From: Streptomyces sp. C10-9-1
GTDB lineage: Bacteria > Actinomycetota > Actinomycetes > Streptomycetales > Streptomycetaceae
Length of the DNA: 64,000 nucleotides
NCBI RefSeq assembly: GCF_024497955.1
Contig: NZ_JANHKP010000018.1
Span: 1-64,000, forward strand
Reading direction: 5' to 3'
Shown here: positions 41,126-49,316 of the stretch, in pieces
Layout: each line of letters starts with the position of its first letter
Position numbering within the stretch: the stretch's first letter is position 1
Translations under genes and position numbers: made by a program
The notes under the pieces: generated by a model
Database searches by the model: none
What the model saw: only the letters and a program-made list of their open reading frames with translations
What the model was told of the DNA's origin: nothing

Positions 41126-42565
41126 TCAGAGCACCGGGGGCATCTCGGTCGTCCGCGAGTCCAGGCCCGTCCGCAGGTTCACCCAGGCCCCCCTCGTGAA
41201 GTCGGGGACGGCCACGGGACGGCCCTGGCGGGCCAGGGACGCCGCGCTCAGGGGCACGGGCGAGCACCAGGCGGCGGAGTCGTAGACGTCGATGTCGGGG
41301 ACGAGCCCGGCGCGCATCTGCTGCACGGTCCGCCACTGCATGACGTAGTCCATGCCGCCGTGGCCCCCGTTGCCGGCGGCGTCGTCGCCGGCCTTCACCC
41401 AGAGCCAGTGGTCGAACTCCTTGCGGTAGGCGCCGAAGTCCCGCCAGGCGTGGCCGCTGTGGTCGGGTTCGAGGTAGACCCGGCCGCCGGTGGCCGAGGT
41501 GCCGGAGTAGTCCTCGAAGATGCCTCGGCTGCCGGCCAGGGTGTTGATGCGGCTGTAGGGGCGGGGCGAGCTGACGTCGTGCTCGGCCCGGATGACCCGG
41601 CCCCGGGCGGTGTCGATCAGGCAGGTGACGAGGTCACCGTTGACGTAGGTCTCCCGCCAGGAGGGGTGCGAGCGCGCGACGAAGCGCTCCCGGTAGTCCG
41701 CCAGCCCCCGGGGGGCGGTGGCGGTGGCCCGCAGCACGGTCATCCGGTCGCCGCGGTTGATGTCCATGGCGGCGGCGATCGGGGCCAGCCCGTGCATCGC
41801 GTAGAGCGAGGCGGTGCTGCGGGTGTGCCACAGCCGGCGCCAGGCGTCGGTGTAGTAGGTGTCGGAGAAGAGCAGCGCCCTCAGGTCGTGGAGATAGCCG
41901 CCGTGGCCGTTAGTGAGGTCCCCGAACAGGCCTGCGTGCGCCATCCTCAGCATCGCGAGTTCGTTGCGGCCGTAGCTGCAGTTCTCGGCCAGCACCAGAT
42001 GGCGGCGGGTGCGCTCGCTGGTGTCCACGAGGTCCCACAGCTCGTCCAGGTCCGTGGCGATGGGCAGTTCCACGATCACGTGCTTCCCGGCGAGGAGCGA
42101 GTCCCTGCCCTGCCCGTGGTGGAACTCCCAGGGGGTGGCGATGTAGACGAGGTCGATGTCGTCCCGGCCGAGCATCCGCCGGTAGGCGTCCTCGGAGCCG
42201 CCGTACTCGGCGGGGCGGGGGCGGCCGCGGGCGACCAGCCGGTCCGCGGTGCGGCGGGCGCGGTCGGCCCGGACGTCGCAGACGGCGGTCACCGTGCAGC
42301 CGGGGACGGCGGCCCACCCCTCGCTCATGCCGGCGCCGCGGTTTCCGAGTCCGATGACGCCGACCCGGACGACGGGGTGCCGCTCGTAGGGGACGCCGAT
42401 CATCGGCCTCTGGCCCTTCCGGCGGCGCGGTGCGGGGGCGGGCGCCGGGGTCCCCGGCTCGCGGCGGGCGGCCGCGGCCGTGCCCTCTCCGGAGGCGAGG
42501 GCGCCCGTGGCGGCGAGGGCGCCGCCCAGGAGTAACCGGCGCGGGACTGCGGGGATTCCAGGCAT
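41126..42565 (-). CDS. Tat-exported Gfo/Idh/MocA oxidoreductase, GH109-like
   Basis: A 479-residue NAD-dependent protein. A twin-arginine signal starts with VPRRLLLGGALAATGALASG, followed by a Pro/Arg linker. The Rossmann motif VRVGVIGLGNRGAGMSEGWA begins near residue 67; YIATPWEFHHGQGRDSLLAG and HVIVELPIATDLDELWDLVD are typical of GH109. The C-terminal end DFTRGAWVNLR also fits. GH109 enzymes cleave alpha-N-acetylgalactosaminides by NAD-dependent chemistry. The ATG at 42565 is chosen because GGAG is eight bases upstream; one two codons earlier is too close. Confidence 0.85.
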   Translation of the reverse strand: MPGIPAVPRRLLLGGALAATGALASGEGTAAAARREPGTPAPAPAPRRRKGQRPMIGVPYERHPVVRVGVIGLGNRGAGMSEGWAAVPGCTVTAVCDVRADRARRTADRLVARGRPRPAEYGGSEDAYRRMLGRDDIDLVYIATPWEFHHGQGRDSLLAGKHVIVELPIATDLDELWDLVDTSERTRRHLVLAENCSYGRNELAMLRMAHAGLFGDLTNGHGGYLHDLRALLFSDTYYTDAWRRLWHTRSTASLYAMHGLAPIAAAMDINRGDRMTVLRATATAPRGLADYRERFVARSHPSWRETYVNGDLVTCLIDTARGRVIRAEHDVSSPRPYSRINTLAGSRGIFEDYSGTSATGGRVYLEPDHSGHAWRDFGAYRKEFDHWLWVKAGDDAAGNGGHGGMDYVMQWRTVQQMRAGLVPDIDVYDSAAWCSPVPLSAASLARQGRPVAVPDFTRGAWVNLRTGLDSRTTEMPPVL

Positions 42566-42826
42566 GTGCATCGCTCCTCGGTCCGTGGTGCGGCAGGGGC
42601 GGGGAAGACTCTGGCGGCGATGACGCCTACATGTCAATAGATGCTCGCTGAGGCCGCGCTGCAAACAGAAACGCTCAACGACGGGTGGCCGACCGCCGCG
42701 CAGGACGAGGGGACGGACGGCGCGGCGCAGCCGCGCGGAGGGGACGTGCCCGGCTCCTCCGGGGGCGGGGGACGGCGCGGGGAGCCGCCACGGGGCCCTC
42801 CGCACGGGCAGCGGCGGCAGGGGCGG

Positions 42827-43486
42827 TCAGGCCGGGCCGGCCGCCCCTCCCGGTGCGCGGCGGATGCGGTCCAGCACACCGCTCCGCAGCTCCGGGTCGT
42901 CCACCGTCAGGCCGAGCAGCCGGTAGCCGCTCTCCTCCAGGAGGTCGACCAGTTCCTGCTGGCTCAGCCCGCTGCCGCCGAGCCACTGGACCAGCGCCTC
43001 CTCGACGAACGAGAGCCAGGCGGGGACGCCGATGGCGAGGAAGGGCGTCTCGGGCGCGCCCGCGGCGACCAGGCGGGCGAGGATCCAGTCGGCGAGGACC
43101 CTGCGCACGTCGGTCCGCAGGGAGCGCACCTCCGCCCCGCCTCCGGTGGAGAGACGGACGACCGCGAGGAAGGCACGGGGGTGGCGGGCCGTCTGGTCGA
43201 CGAAGGCCGCCAGCCCCTCGCGGAGTTGACCTGCGTAGGACAGCGAGGGGTCGGGCCGCACGCTGGCGACGATGCGCTCCGTCAGTGCGCGCAGCACGGC
43301 CAGCCTGAGGTTGGCCTGCGAGCCGAAGTAGTGGAAGAGGAGCCCCGGGGTCACGCCGGCCTCCGCCGCCACGGTCTCGGCCGAGACCTCCTCGATGTCG
43401 CGCCGCTCCAGCAGGGCGAGCGCCGAGTCGAGGATCTGCGCCCTGCGCTCCTCGGGCGACAGGCGCAGGCGCTTGGGGCGGGTCAT
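42827..43486 (-). CDS. TetR-family regulator, last gene of five-gene operon
   Basis: A 219-residue TetR protein. The DNA-binding part is about 12-62: RRAQILDSALALLERRDIEE, VSAETVAAEAGVTPGLLFHY and FGSQANLRLAVL. The effector domain ends in DLLEESGYRLLGLTVDDPEL. It begins nine bases after the peroxiredoxin stop; in addition TAGAAT, which includes that stop codon, sits exactly six bases before its ATG, so it probably also has its own leaderless promoter. It is the probable regulator of the upstream operon through the paired TTGAG/TTGAC dyads. Confidence 0.9.
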   Translation of the reverse strand: MTRPKRLRLSPEERRAQILDSALALLERRDIEEVSAETVAAEAGVTPGLLFHYFGSQANLRLAVLRALTERIVASVRPDPSLSYAGQLREGLAAFVDQTARHPRAFLAVVRLSTGGGAEVRSLRTDVRRVLADWILARLVAAGAPETPFLAIGVPAWLSFVEEALVQWLGGSGLSQQELVDLLEESGYRLLGLTVDDPELRSGVLDRIRRAPGGAAGPA

Positions 43487-43492
43487 ACGGGG

Positions 43493-43498
43493 ATTCTA
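43493..43498 (-). promoter_or_regulatory. Candidate -10 box formed by the peroxiredoxin stop codon
   Basis: The minus-strand TAG stop of the peroxiredoxin gene is the first half of TAGAAT, followed by six bases and the tetR ATG. This is the TANNNT-N6-ATG layout of leaderless actinobacterial transcripts. The -35 region is weak. Confidence 0.5.
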
Positions 43499-44011
43499 TT
43501 GATCGCCTCCCGCGACCCCGCGCGGGCGCTCGGCGACCGCCGAGCGGATCTGCTCGGTGAGGGTGTCCACACTGCGGAAGGTCAGCCCGGTGACGGCGAC
43601 ATGGCGCCACCGCACGACGCCCCCGGCGTCCAGGACGAAGACCGAGCGCCGCAGCCCGAGCCCGGGCACGGCCACGCCGTAGGCGCGCGCCACCGCCCGG
43701 TCGGTGTCGGCCAGGAGGGGGAAGCGCAGGTCGTGCTGCGCGGCGAACTGCTCATGGCTGTCCAGCCCCTGGGGACTGATGCCCCACACGGTGGCACCCA
43801 GGTCGGTGAACCGCTCCAGTTCGGAGGTGTAGGAGCACAGCTGCCGGGTGCACACCGGGGTGTTGTCTCCCGGGTAGAAGACCAGGACCAGCGGGCTGCC
43901 CCGCCTCTCGCCGGGCCGGTAGGTGCCGCGCAGCGGACCGGAGTCGGTGCGCACCGTGCCGGGGGCGGCGAAGTCGGGTGCGGGGGTGCCCGGTTCGGGG
44001 GGCTTCGGCAT
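43496..44011 (-). CDS. Peroxiredoxin (AhpC/TSA, BCP-like)
   Basis: A 171-residue thiol peroxidase that reduces hydrogen peroxide and organic peroxides. The active site is YPGDNTPVCTRQLCSY: peroxidatic Cys in TPVC (about residue 50) and a second Cys five positions later that can resolve it, as in the BCP/PrxQ type. FPLLADTDRAVARAYGVAVP is a further family block. ATG at 44011 is chosen because the fold starts directly after it. It lies between an M24 peptidase gene and tetR on one transcript. Confidence 0.92.
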   Translation of the reverse strand: MPKPPEPGTPAPDFAAPGTVRTDSGPLRGTYRPGERRGSPLVLVFYPGDNTPVCTRQLCSYTSELERFTDLGATVWGISPQGLDSHEQFAAQHDLRFPLLADTDRAVARAYGVAVPGLGLRRSVFVLDAGGVVRWRHVAVTGLTFRSVDTLTEQIRSAVAERPRGVAGGDQ

Positions 44012-44094
44012 GGGTTCCTCCTCGGGTCGGGAGCGGCGGCGAGGCCGGGGGGCCGCCGCCGGGGGCCGGGCGGCGGCTGGGGCGCGCCCGGCGG

Positions 44095-44958
44095 TCACTC
44101 GGACTCCTGCCGCCAGCGGCGCACGTGCGGGAGGTCGTCGTCGAGCCAGTATGCGTCGTCCTCGGTGACCACGAGCAACTCCTCGAACTTCAGGCCCACG
44201 TCGCCCAGTCCGATGTGGGGCTCGACGGCCCACAGGCCGGGGGTGGGGGCATGGCGCGAGGCGCGGCCGTCGGCCCAGAGCGGGGAGCGGCCCCGCAGGC
44301 GTTCGCCGACGAACTCCCTGCCGAGCGTCTGGAGGGTGCGGACGCCGAAGCCGAAGAGGGTCACCCCCGCGGGGCCGCGGGCGGTGGTCCGGGTGACCTG
44401 GTGGCCGATGACCCGTCCGGGGTAGACCTTGTGGCGGTTGTCGTATCCGTGACGGGCGGTGAGCGCGTCGACGGAGGCGTAGATGTCGGCCAGCGGCCTG
44501 CGGTCCCGCACCTCGGCGAGGATGAGCTCCCGGTACTCGCGCAGGTCGGCGGCGATCCGGTCCCAGACCTCGTTCTCCCCGATCCGGCCCGCGTAGCCGA
44601 TGTCGGCGGTGTAGCCGTCGACGACCGGCGCGCAGTCGAGGATGTAGGGCATGCCCTCGGCCAGTCGGCGGTTGCCCGCGAAGAACTGCAGCGGGGTGCG
44701 GAAGTCGCGGAAGGCGGTGCGGTCACCGAACCAGGCGAAGGGGATGTGGAAGAAGTCCCGGACTCCTTCGGCGGCCAGTTCGCGCCGCAGCCGCGCGGCC
44801 GCCTGGCGCTCGGTCACCCCGGGGCCGAGCCAGGCGCCGACGCGCTGGGCGCAGCGGTAGGCCAGTTGCTGGAGTTCGCGGAAGCGGTCGAGGTCCTGGG
44901 CGTCGTAGGGGAAGGCGGGAGGGTGGGCGGTCCTGCGGCGCAGGGCTCGGTTCGTCAT
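44095..44958 (-). CDS. M24-family metallopeptidase-like protein
   Basis: A 287-residue protein with the pita-bread fold of Xaa-Pro peptidases and methionine aminopeptidase. Metal-site blocks are YILDCAPVVDGYTADIGYAG (Asp pair, about 105-125), a His near GRVIGHQVTRT, and the final LWAVEPHIGLGDVGLKFEEL with two Glu. The spacing is consistent with a dinuclear metal site, though activity may be on a non-peptide substrate, as in creatinase. It is third in the operon with a reductase, a hydrolase and a peroxiredoxin. Confidence 0.87.
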   Translation of the reverse strand: MTNRALRRRTAHPPAFPYDAQDLDRFRELQQLAYRCAQRVGAWLGPGVTERQAAARLRRELAAEGVRDFFHIPFAWFGDRTAFRDFRTPLQFFAGNRRLAEGMPYILDCAPVVDGYTADIGYAGRIGENEVWDRIAADLREYRELILAEVRDRRPLADIYASVDALTARHGYDNRHKVYPGRVIGHQVTRTTARGPAGVTLFGFGVRTLQTLGREFVGERLRGRSPLWADGRASRHAPTPGLWAVEPHIGLGDVGLKFEELLVVTEDDAYWLDDDLPHVRRWRQESE

Positions 44959-45039
44959 GGCTGCCTCGTGGGGGTCGGGCTCCCCCGGGCGCGGCCGGGG
45001 GCCGCCGCCGCGGGAGCGGGCGGGAGGGCGGGAGGGGGC

Positions 45040-46122
45040 TCAGAGGTCGAGTTCCAGGCAGGCGCCTTCCGGCGCCCGGGAGACGCAGACGCGCATGGCG
45101 CCCGGGGTCCGCTCCCCGGGCCGCCGGTCGCGGTGGTCGATCGTCCCGTCGGTCACCCGGACGGTGCACACGCCGCAGAAGCCCTGGCGGCAGGAGTACG
45201 GGGTGGCCGGGTCGTGGGCCCGCAGCACGTCCAGGGCGGAGCGGTCCGCCGGGACGGCGAGGGTGGTGCCGCTGCGGCGCAGCCGCAGGGTGAACGGCCG
45301 CCCGTCCCTGATCGGGGGCGCGGTGAAGCGCTCGGTGTGCAGGGCCGCGGCGGGGCACGACTCGAAGGCCTCGCGCAGCGCGTCGAGCATCGGGGCGGGG
45401 CCGCAGCAGTAGACCGCGCCTCCGGGGGCGGCGCCGCGCAGCAGGCGGACGGCGCCGCGTACCCCTCCCTCGTCGTCGGGCAGGATCTCGACGCGATCCG
45501 GGAAGCGGTCGGCGAGCCGGTTGCTGAACGGCATGGAGGAGCGGGTGCGGCCGGTGTGGACCAGGTGCCAGTCCAGGCCGCGGCGTGCGGCCTCGCGGGC
45601 CATCGGCAGCAGGGGCGTGATGCCGATGCCTCCGGCGACGAGGAGGACCGGCCCCTCGGCGACGAAGGGGAAGGCGTTGCGGGGGCCTCGGACACCGACC
45701 GGGGTGCCGGGGGCGAGGTCCTCGTGGACCTCGGTGGATCCGCCTCCGCCGCCGCGGACGCGTCGCACGGCGATCCGGTAGGCGCCGGTGTCCGCGGGGT
45801 CGCCGCACAGCGAGTACTGGCGCACCCGGCCCGAGGGAAGGCACAGGTCGACGTGGGCCCCCGGCTGCCAGCGGCGCAGCGGGGAGCCGTCGGCGGCCGT
45901 CAGCGTCAGCGCCACGACGTCGTCGGCGGCCTCCTCCCGGGCGCTGACGAGGAACCTGCGGGGCGCGGGGGCGGGGCGCGGGGGCGGGACGGCACCCGCG
46001 GACCGGGCGAGGACGGGCACGAGGGCGCGGGCGGCGCGGTCCAGGAACCGCATCAGGCGGTCGGGGCGGTCCCGGCCGTAGAGGTCCGGTGGGATGTCGG
46101 CGGGGACGGGCGGGCGGCTCAT
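45040..46122 (-). CDS. PDR/VanB-type oxidoreductase (FMN/FAD and 2Fe-2S)
   Basis: A 360-residue single-chain reductase passing electrons from NAD(P)H to an oxygenase or other acceptor. A flavin-binding barrel is at about 65-165 (WQPGAHVDLCLPSGRVRQYS), the nucleotide domain at about 170-270 (VLLVAGGIGITPLLPMAREA, YCCGPAPMLDALREAF), and a C-terminal plant-type ferredoxin at 280-360 with CRQGFCGVCTVRV and a fourth Cys in MRVCVS. AGGA precedes the ATG. It starts 23 bases after the metal-dependent hydrolase gene and is its likely redox partner. Confidence 0.93.
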   Translation of the reverse strand: MSRPPVPADIPPDLYGRDRPDRLMRFLDRAARALVPVLARSAGAVPPPRPAPAPRRFLVSAREEAADDVVALTLTAADGSPLRRWQPGAHVDLCLPSGRVRQYSLCGDPADTGAYRIAVRRVRGGGGGSTEVHEDLAPGTPVGVRGPRNAFPFVAEGPVLLVAGGIGITPLLPMAREAARRGLDWHLVHTGRTRSSMPFSNRLADRFPDRVEILPDDEGGVRGAVRLLRGAAPGGAVYCCGPAPMLDALREAFESCPAAALHTERFTAPPIRDGRPFTLRLRRSGTTLAVPADRSALDVLRAHDPATPYSCRQGFCGVCTVRVTDGTIDHRDRRPGERTPGAMRVCVSRAPEGACLELDL

Positions 46123-46145
46123 CGGTGCGTTCCTCGGTGCTCGGG

Positions 46146-47021
46146 TCAGTGGTCGGCGGCGCGGGCCGCGGGGGACGCGGCGAGGTACGCGACGGCCTGG
46201 GCGGTGGATCCGTCCTGGGAGGGGTGGTAGCCGGGCCGAAGGTAGCGCACGGCGAAGCGGGCCATCCGGCCCAGGCCGGGGAGCAGCCCCTCGCGTGCGG
46301 CCTCCCGGTAGGCGCGCCAGGTGGGCCCGGCCCCCGGCGGCAGGGCGGGGTCGGCGGCCATGAGGAAGCGGACGCCGCGGATCCACAGGTGCACCAGCAC
46401 GGGACCGCCGATCAGGAAGGTGCGCAGTCGGCGCGCGTAGCCGGGGTCGAGGTGCCGGAGCAGGTCGAAGGCGACGCTGCGGTGCTCGACCTCCTCCGCG
46501 CCGTGCCAGCGGAGCAGGTCGAGCATGGTCGGGTCGGCACCGGCCCGGTCCAGGGCCTCGGCGTTGAGCACCCAGTCGCCCAGGAAGGCGGTGAAGTGCT
46601 CGACGGCGGCGATGACGGCCACCCGCTCGACGACGTGCTCCCGGGCCCGGGCGGCGGTCGGCTGCGGGCGCTCTCCCAGGACGCGCCGGAAGACGAACTC
46701 CACCTGCCGGATGTAGGGCGCGGGGTCGAGCCCGGCGGCGAGCAGGTGGTCGAGCACGCCCTGGTGCGCCTCGGCGTGCATCGCCTCCTGGCCCGTGAAT
46801 CCCAGGACCGCCTCCTTCAGCTCCTCGTCCCGGACGAGCGGGAGCGCCTCCTGGAACGTCCGCACGAACCAGCGCTCCCCCTCGGGCAGCAGCAGGTGGA
46901 GCACGTTGATCACATGGGTGGCGGTCGGCCGTCCGGGGACCCAGTGCATGGGCAGCCGGCCCCAGTCGAAACGGACGTCGCGCGGGTGCAGGACCAGGTC
47001 GTCGTGCGTGTCGTGGCTCAT
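46146..47021 (-). CDS. Metal-dependent hydrolase family (PF10118-type)
   Basis: A 291-residue helical protein of the predicted metal-dependent hydrolase family. Its conserved carboxylate/histidine clusters are FTGQEAMHAEAHQGVLDHLL (about 75-94), AAVEHFTAFLGDWVL and WHGAEEVEHRSVAFDLL, which look like ferritin-type di-iron ligands rather than a classical hydrolase site. It is first in the operon and sits directly before a ferredoxin-type reductase, which supports an oxygenase-like role for it. That role is inferred, not established. Confidence 0.87.
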   Translation of the reverse strand: MSHDTHDDLVLHPRDVRFDWGRLPMHWVPGRPTATHVINVLHLLLPEGERWFVRTFQEALPLVRDEELKEAVLGFTGQEAMHAEAHQGVLDHLLAAGLDPAPYIRQVEFVFRRVLGERPQPTAARAREHVVERVAVIAAVEHFTAFLGDWVLNAEALDRAGADPTMLDLLRWHGAEEVEHRSVAFDLLRHLDPGYARRLRTFLIGGPVLVHLWIRGVRFLMAADPALPPGAGPTWRAYREAAREGLLPGLGRMARFAVRYLRPGYHPSQDGSTAQAVAYLAASPAARAADH

Positions 47022-47057
47022 GGGTGCTCCTCCGCCGGGAGTGGGCCGGACGCCCTA

Positions 47058-47102
47058 TTGAGAGTTACTCAACAGTAAGGTGGCTTGTTGACCTTCTGTC
47101 AA
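47058..47102. promoter_or_regulatory. Paired dyad operators at the five-gene operon promoter
   Basis: TTGAG-N5-CTCAA (47058-47072) and TTGAC-N5-GTCAA (47088-47102) have equal spacing and centres 30 bp apart, i.e. on the same DNA face. The minus-strand TTGACA (47102-47097) inside the second dyad could serve as a -35. They are probably bound by the TetR protein encoded at the operon's end. Confidence 0.6.
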
Positions 47103-47167
47103 TAGCGTGGACGTGCGCAGGCGGCGGCCCCGCGCACGGCCGGAGCGGGCGCGCCGGGGCGGTCCGG

Positions 47168-48535
47168 TCAGGGGCTGAGCTCCTCCAGCGTCCTGCCGCG
47201 GGTCTCCTCGGCGCACCAGGCCAGGGCCGCACCCGCCGCGGCCACCGCACCGAGCTGCGCGAACACCAGGGGCAGTCCCCCGCCCGCGCCGAGGATCGCC
47301 CCCACCGCCACCGGACCGGCGATCACCCCGAGGCGGTTCCACAGCCCGCCGAAGGCGGCGCCCGTGGCGCGGTGGGCCGTGGGGTAGAGCTCGGGGGCGT
47401 ACAGGTAGAGGCCCGCGTTGATCGCGTACAGGAAGAAGGTGGCGCAGGAGGCGAAGACGGCGACCTCGGCGCCCGAGTCCGCGCCCGAAGCGGCGAGGAC
47501 CCCCAGGCTGACCGCGGCCCCGCCGAGCGCGGTCGCCAGCGCGGGCCTGCGCCCGACGCGGTCGACCAGCAGGGCGGCCGCGAGGGTGCCGAGCAGACCG
47601 GTGGCGTGTGCGAGGAGGGTGTAGGCGAGTGCCGTGCCCAGGTCCAGGCCGAAGTGCCCGGCGTAGAGGGACGGGAGCCAGACGGAGATCCCCTGGTTGA
47701 CGTAGAAGGCCGTGAACCACAGGCCGGAAAGCACGGCGGTGCGCCGCAGGTAGATGCCGTGGAAGAGAGCGCGCAGCCCGCCGGGGCCGACGGGCTGCGC
47801 GCTGGCGCGTGCGACCGGCGGCGGCAGCGCCCCGCCCGAGGACGCGGCGACCCGGTCCTCGATCCGCGCGAGGACCGCCTCGGCCTCCGCTCCCCTGCCC
47901 CGCGCCAGCAGCCACCTGGGCGACTCCTCCACGTGGCGGGGCAGCAGGGCGGCGAGCACCGCGGGCAGGGCCCCGAGGACGAACATGGCACGCCAGCCAG
48001 CATGGGGCACCACCCAGACGGCGACCAGGGCCGCGACGGCGAGCCCCGCGGGGAAGACCATCTCGTAGAGGAGCACGAAGCGCCCCCGCCGGTCGGCCCG
48101 GGCGATCTCGTTGATGTACGTCGCCGCGACGGGGACCACACCGCCGATGCCCAGTCCCTGGACGAAGCGGAAGAGCGCGAACTCCTCGACGCCGCCCGAG
48201 GCCGCGACGCCCAAGCCCGCCAGCCCGGTGACGGCCACGCCCAGGGCGACCGTGCGGACCCGCCCGATACGGTCGCCCAGCCACCCCGCCGCCAGCGCGC
48301 CGACCAGCATGCCGACGGACGCCGCGGCCAGCAGCACGGTGGCCTGGCCCGCGCCCAGCCCCCACTCCACCGTCAGCACGGGCAGCGCGGACGCGGCGAG
48401 CAGCATGTCGAAGCCCTCGAAGAAGGTGACGGCTCCGATCAGGACCCGCACCTTGACGTGCCACCGGGAGTGGGGGAGCCGTTCGAGCCGTGCCGCTATC
48501 GAGCCCTGGTCCGGCATGCCGGGCGCAGTCGCCAT
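47168..48535 (-). CDS. MFS transporter, sugar/aromatic-acid symporter type
   Basis: A 455-residue MFS protein with 12 spans. The conserved cytoplasmic motif is GWLGDRIGRVRTVALG (about 85-100), with VQGLGIGGVVPVAATYINEI in span 4 and the repeat LLVDRVGRRPALA in the second half. Downstream of span 6 the loop PRHVEESPRWLLARGRGAEA matches sugar and aromatic-acid transporters. ATG at 48535 has GGAAGG upstream. The substrate is unknown. It lies on the same strand as, and behind, no clear partner gene. Confidence 0.9.
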   Translation of the reverse strand: MATAPGMPDQGSIAARLERLPHSRWHVKVRVLIGAVTFFEGFDMLLAASALPVLTVEWGLGAGQATVLLAAASVGMLVGALAAGWLGDRIGRVRTVALGVAVTGLAGLGVAASGGVEEFALFRFVQGLGIGGVVPVAATYINEIARADRRGRFVLLYEMVFPAGLAVAALVAVWVVPHAGWRAMFVLGALPAVLAALLPRHVEESPRWLLARGRGAEAEAVLARIEDRVAASSGGALPPPVARASAQPVGPGGLRALFHGIYLRRTAVLSGLWFTAFYVNQGISVWLPSLYAGHFGLDLGTALAYTLLAHATGLLGTLAAALLVDRVGRRPALATALGGAAVSLGVLAASGADSGAEVAVFASCATFFLYAINAGLYLYAPELYPTAHRATGAAFGGLWNRLGVIAGPVAVGAILGAGGGLPLVFAQLGAVAAAGAALAWCAEETRGRTLEELSP

Positions 48536-48692
48536 GGAGGTCCTTCCGGGCCTGGGTGGGGTCCGGCGGCACCGTCGCCGCCGCGGGCGCCCGGGGCGCC
48601 ACGCGCGGCACAGTATGGCCGACACCGCCGGGGCCGGGGTGCGGGCCCGGCCACCGTCCGCCGCCCCGCCCCGCGGCGCGGCGCGGGGCGGC

Positions 48693-49145
48693 TCAGCCGA
48701 CGAGACCGGCCGCGAGCACGGCCCCCAGTTCCCAGCAGCGCTCCAGGTCGGCCCTGTCCGGCTCCCCGGTCACCGCGACCGCCTCGGCCGCCCGGCGCCA
48801 GCCCAGGCCGGTGGTCACCGCGTCGATCGCCCTCAGGGCGCCGGTCACGTCGTTGCCGCCGTGGACGTACACGCCGAAGGGGCGGCCGCGGGTGGCGTCG
48901 AGGCAGGGATAGTAGACCTGGTCGAAGAAGTGCTTGAGCGCCCCCGACATGTAGCCCAGGTTGGCGGGGGTGCCGAGCAGGTAGGCGTCGGCGGCGAGCA
49001 CGTCGCCGGCCGTGGCGGCGAGCGCGGGGCGGCGGACGACGTCGACACCCTCGATCCCGTCGGCGCCCGCGCCGGAGACGACGGCCTCCAGCAGCGCCTG
49101 GCAGTTGGGCGAGGGGGTGTGATGGACGATCAGCAAAGTGGCCAC
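48693..49145 (-). CDS. Small flavodoxin / NAD(P)H-dependent oxidoreductase-like protein
   Basis: A 150-residue flavodoxin-fold protein. The phosphate loop is VHHTPSPNCQALLEAVV at the N-terminus, and LGTPANLGYMSGALKHFFDQ (about 58-77) is the isoalloxazine-contact region. VYVHGGNDVTGALRAID is the third loop. The start is GTG (VATLLIVHH) with only a weak AGGG upstream. It is divergent from the TerC gene. The electron acceptor is unknown. Confidence 0.87.
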   Translation of the reverse strand: MATLLIVHHTPSPNCQALLEAVVSGAGADGIEGVDVVRRPALAATAGDVLAADAYLLGTPANLGYMSGALKHFFDQVYYPCLDATRGRPFGVYVHGGNDVTGALRAIDAVTTGLGWRRAAEAVAVTGEPDRADLERCWELGAVLAAGLVG

Positions 49146-49316
49146 CGACGCACCCTGCCGCCTGGCGGGCCGCGCACGCAAACCGGCCCGCCCGCCCGCG
49201 CCGGGTGCGGCCCTCGCGGGCCGGGGCGCCGCCGCCGCGCCCAGGCAGGACAGCACCGCCCCCATGGGCCAGACTCGTAGGACAGCCTCCGTCCACCGCC
49301 CTGCGAGGTCGGGTCC

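Noticed and set aside
47024..48937. Open frame of 637 codons antisense to the MFS transporter
   Set aside because: Gly/Glu/Arg-rich antisense translation; the MFS gene on the other strand has 12 membrane spans and family motifs.
49146..49316. Manganese (yybP-ykoY) riboswitch upstream of the TerC gene
   Set aside because: TerC genes often carry one, but the conserved loops of that class are not recognisable here.
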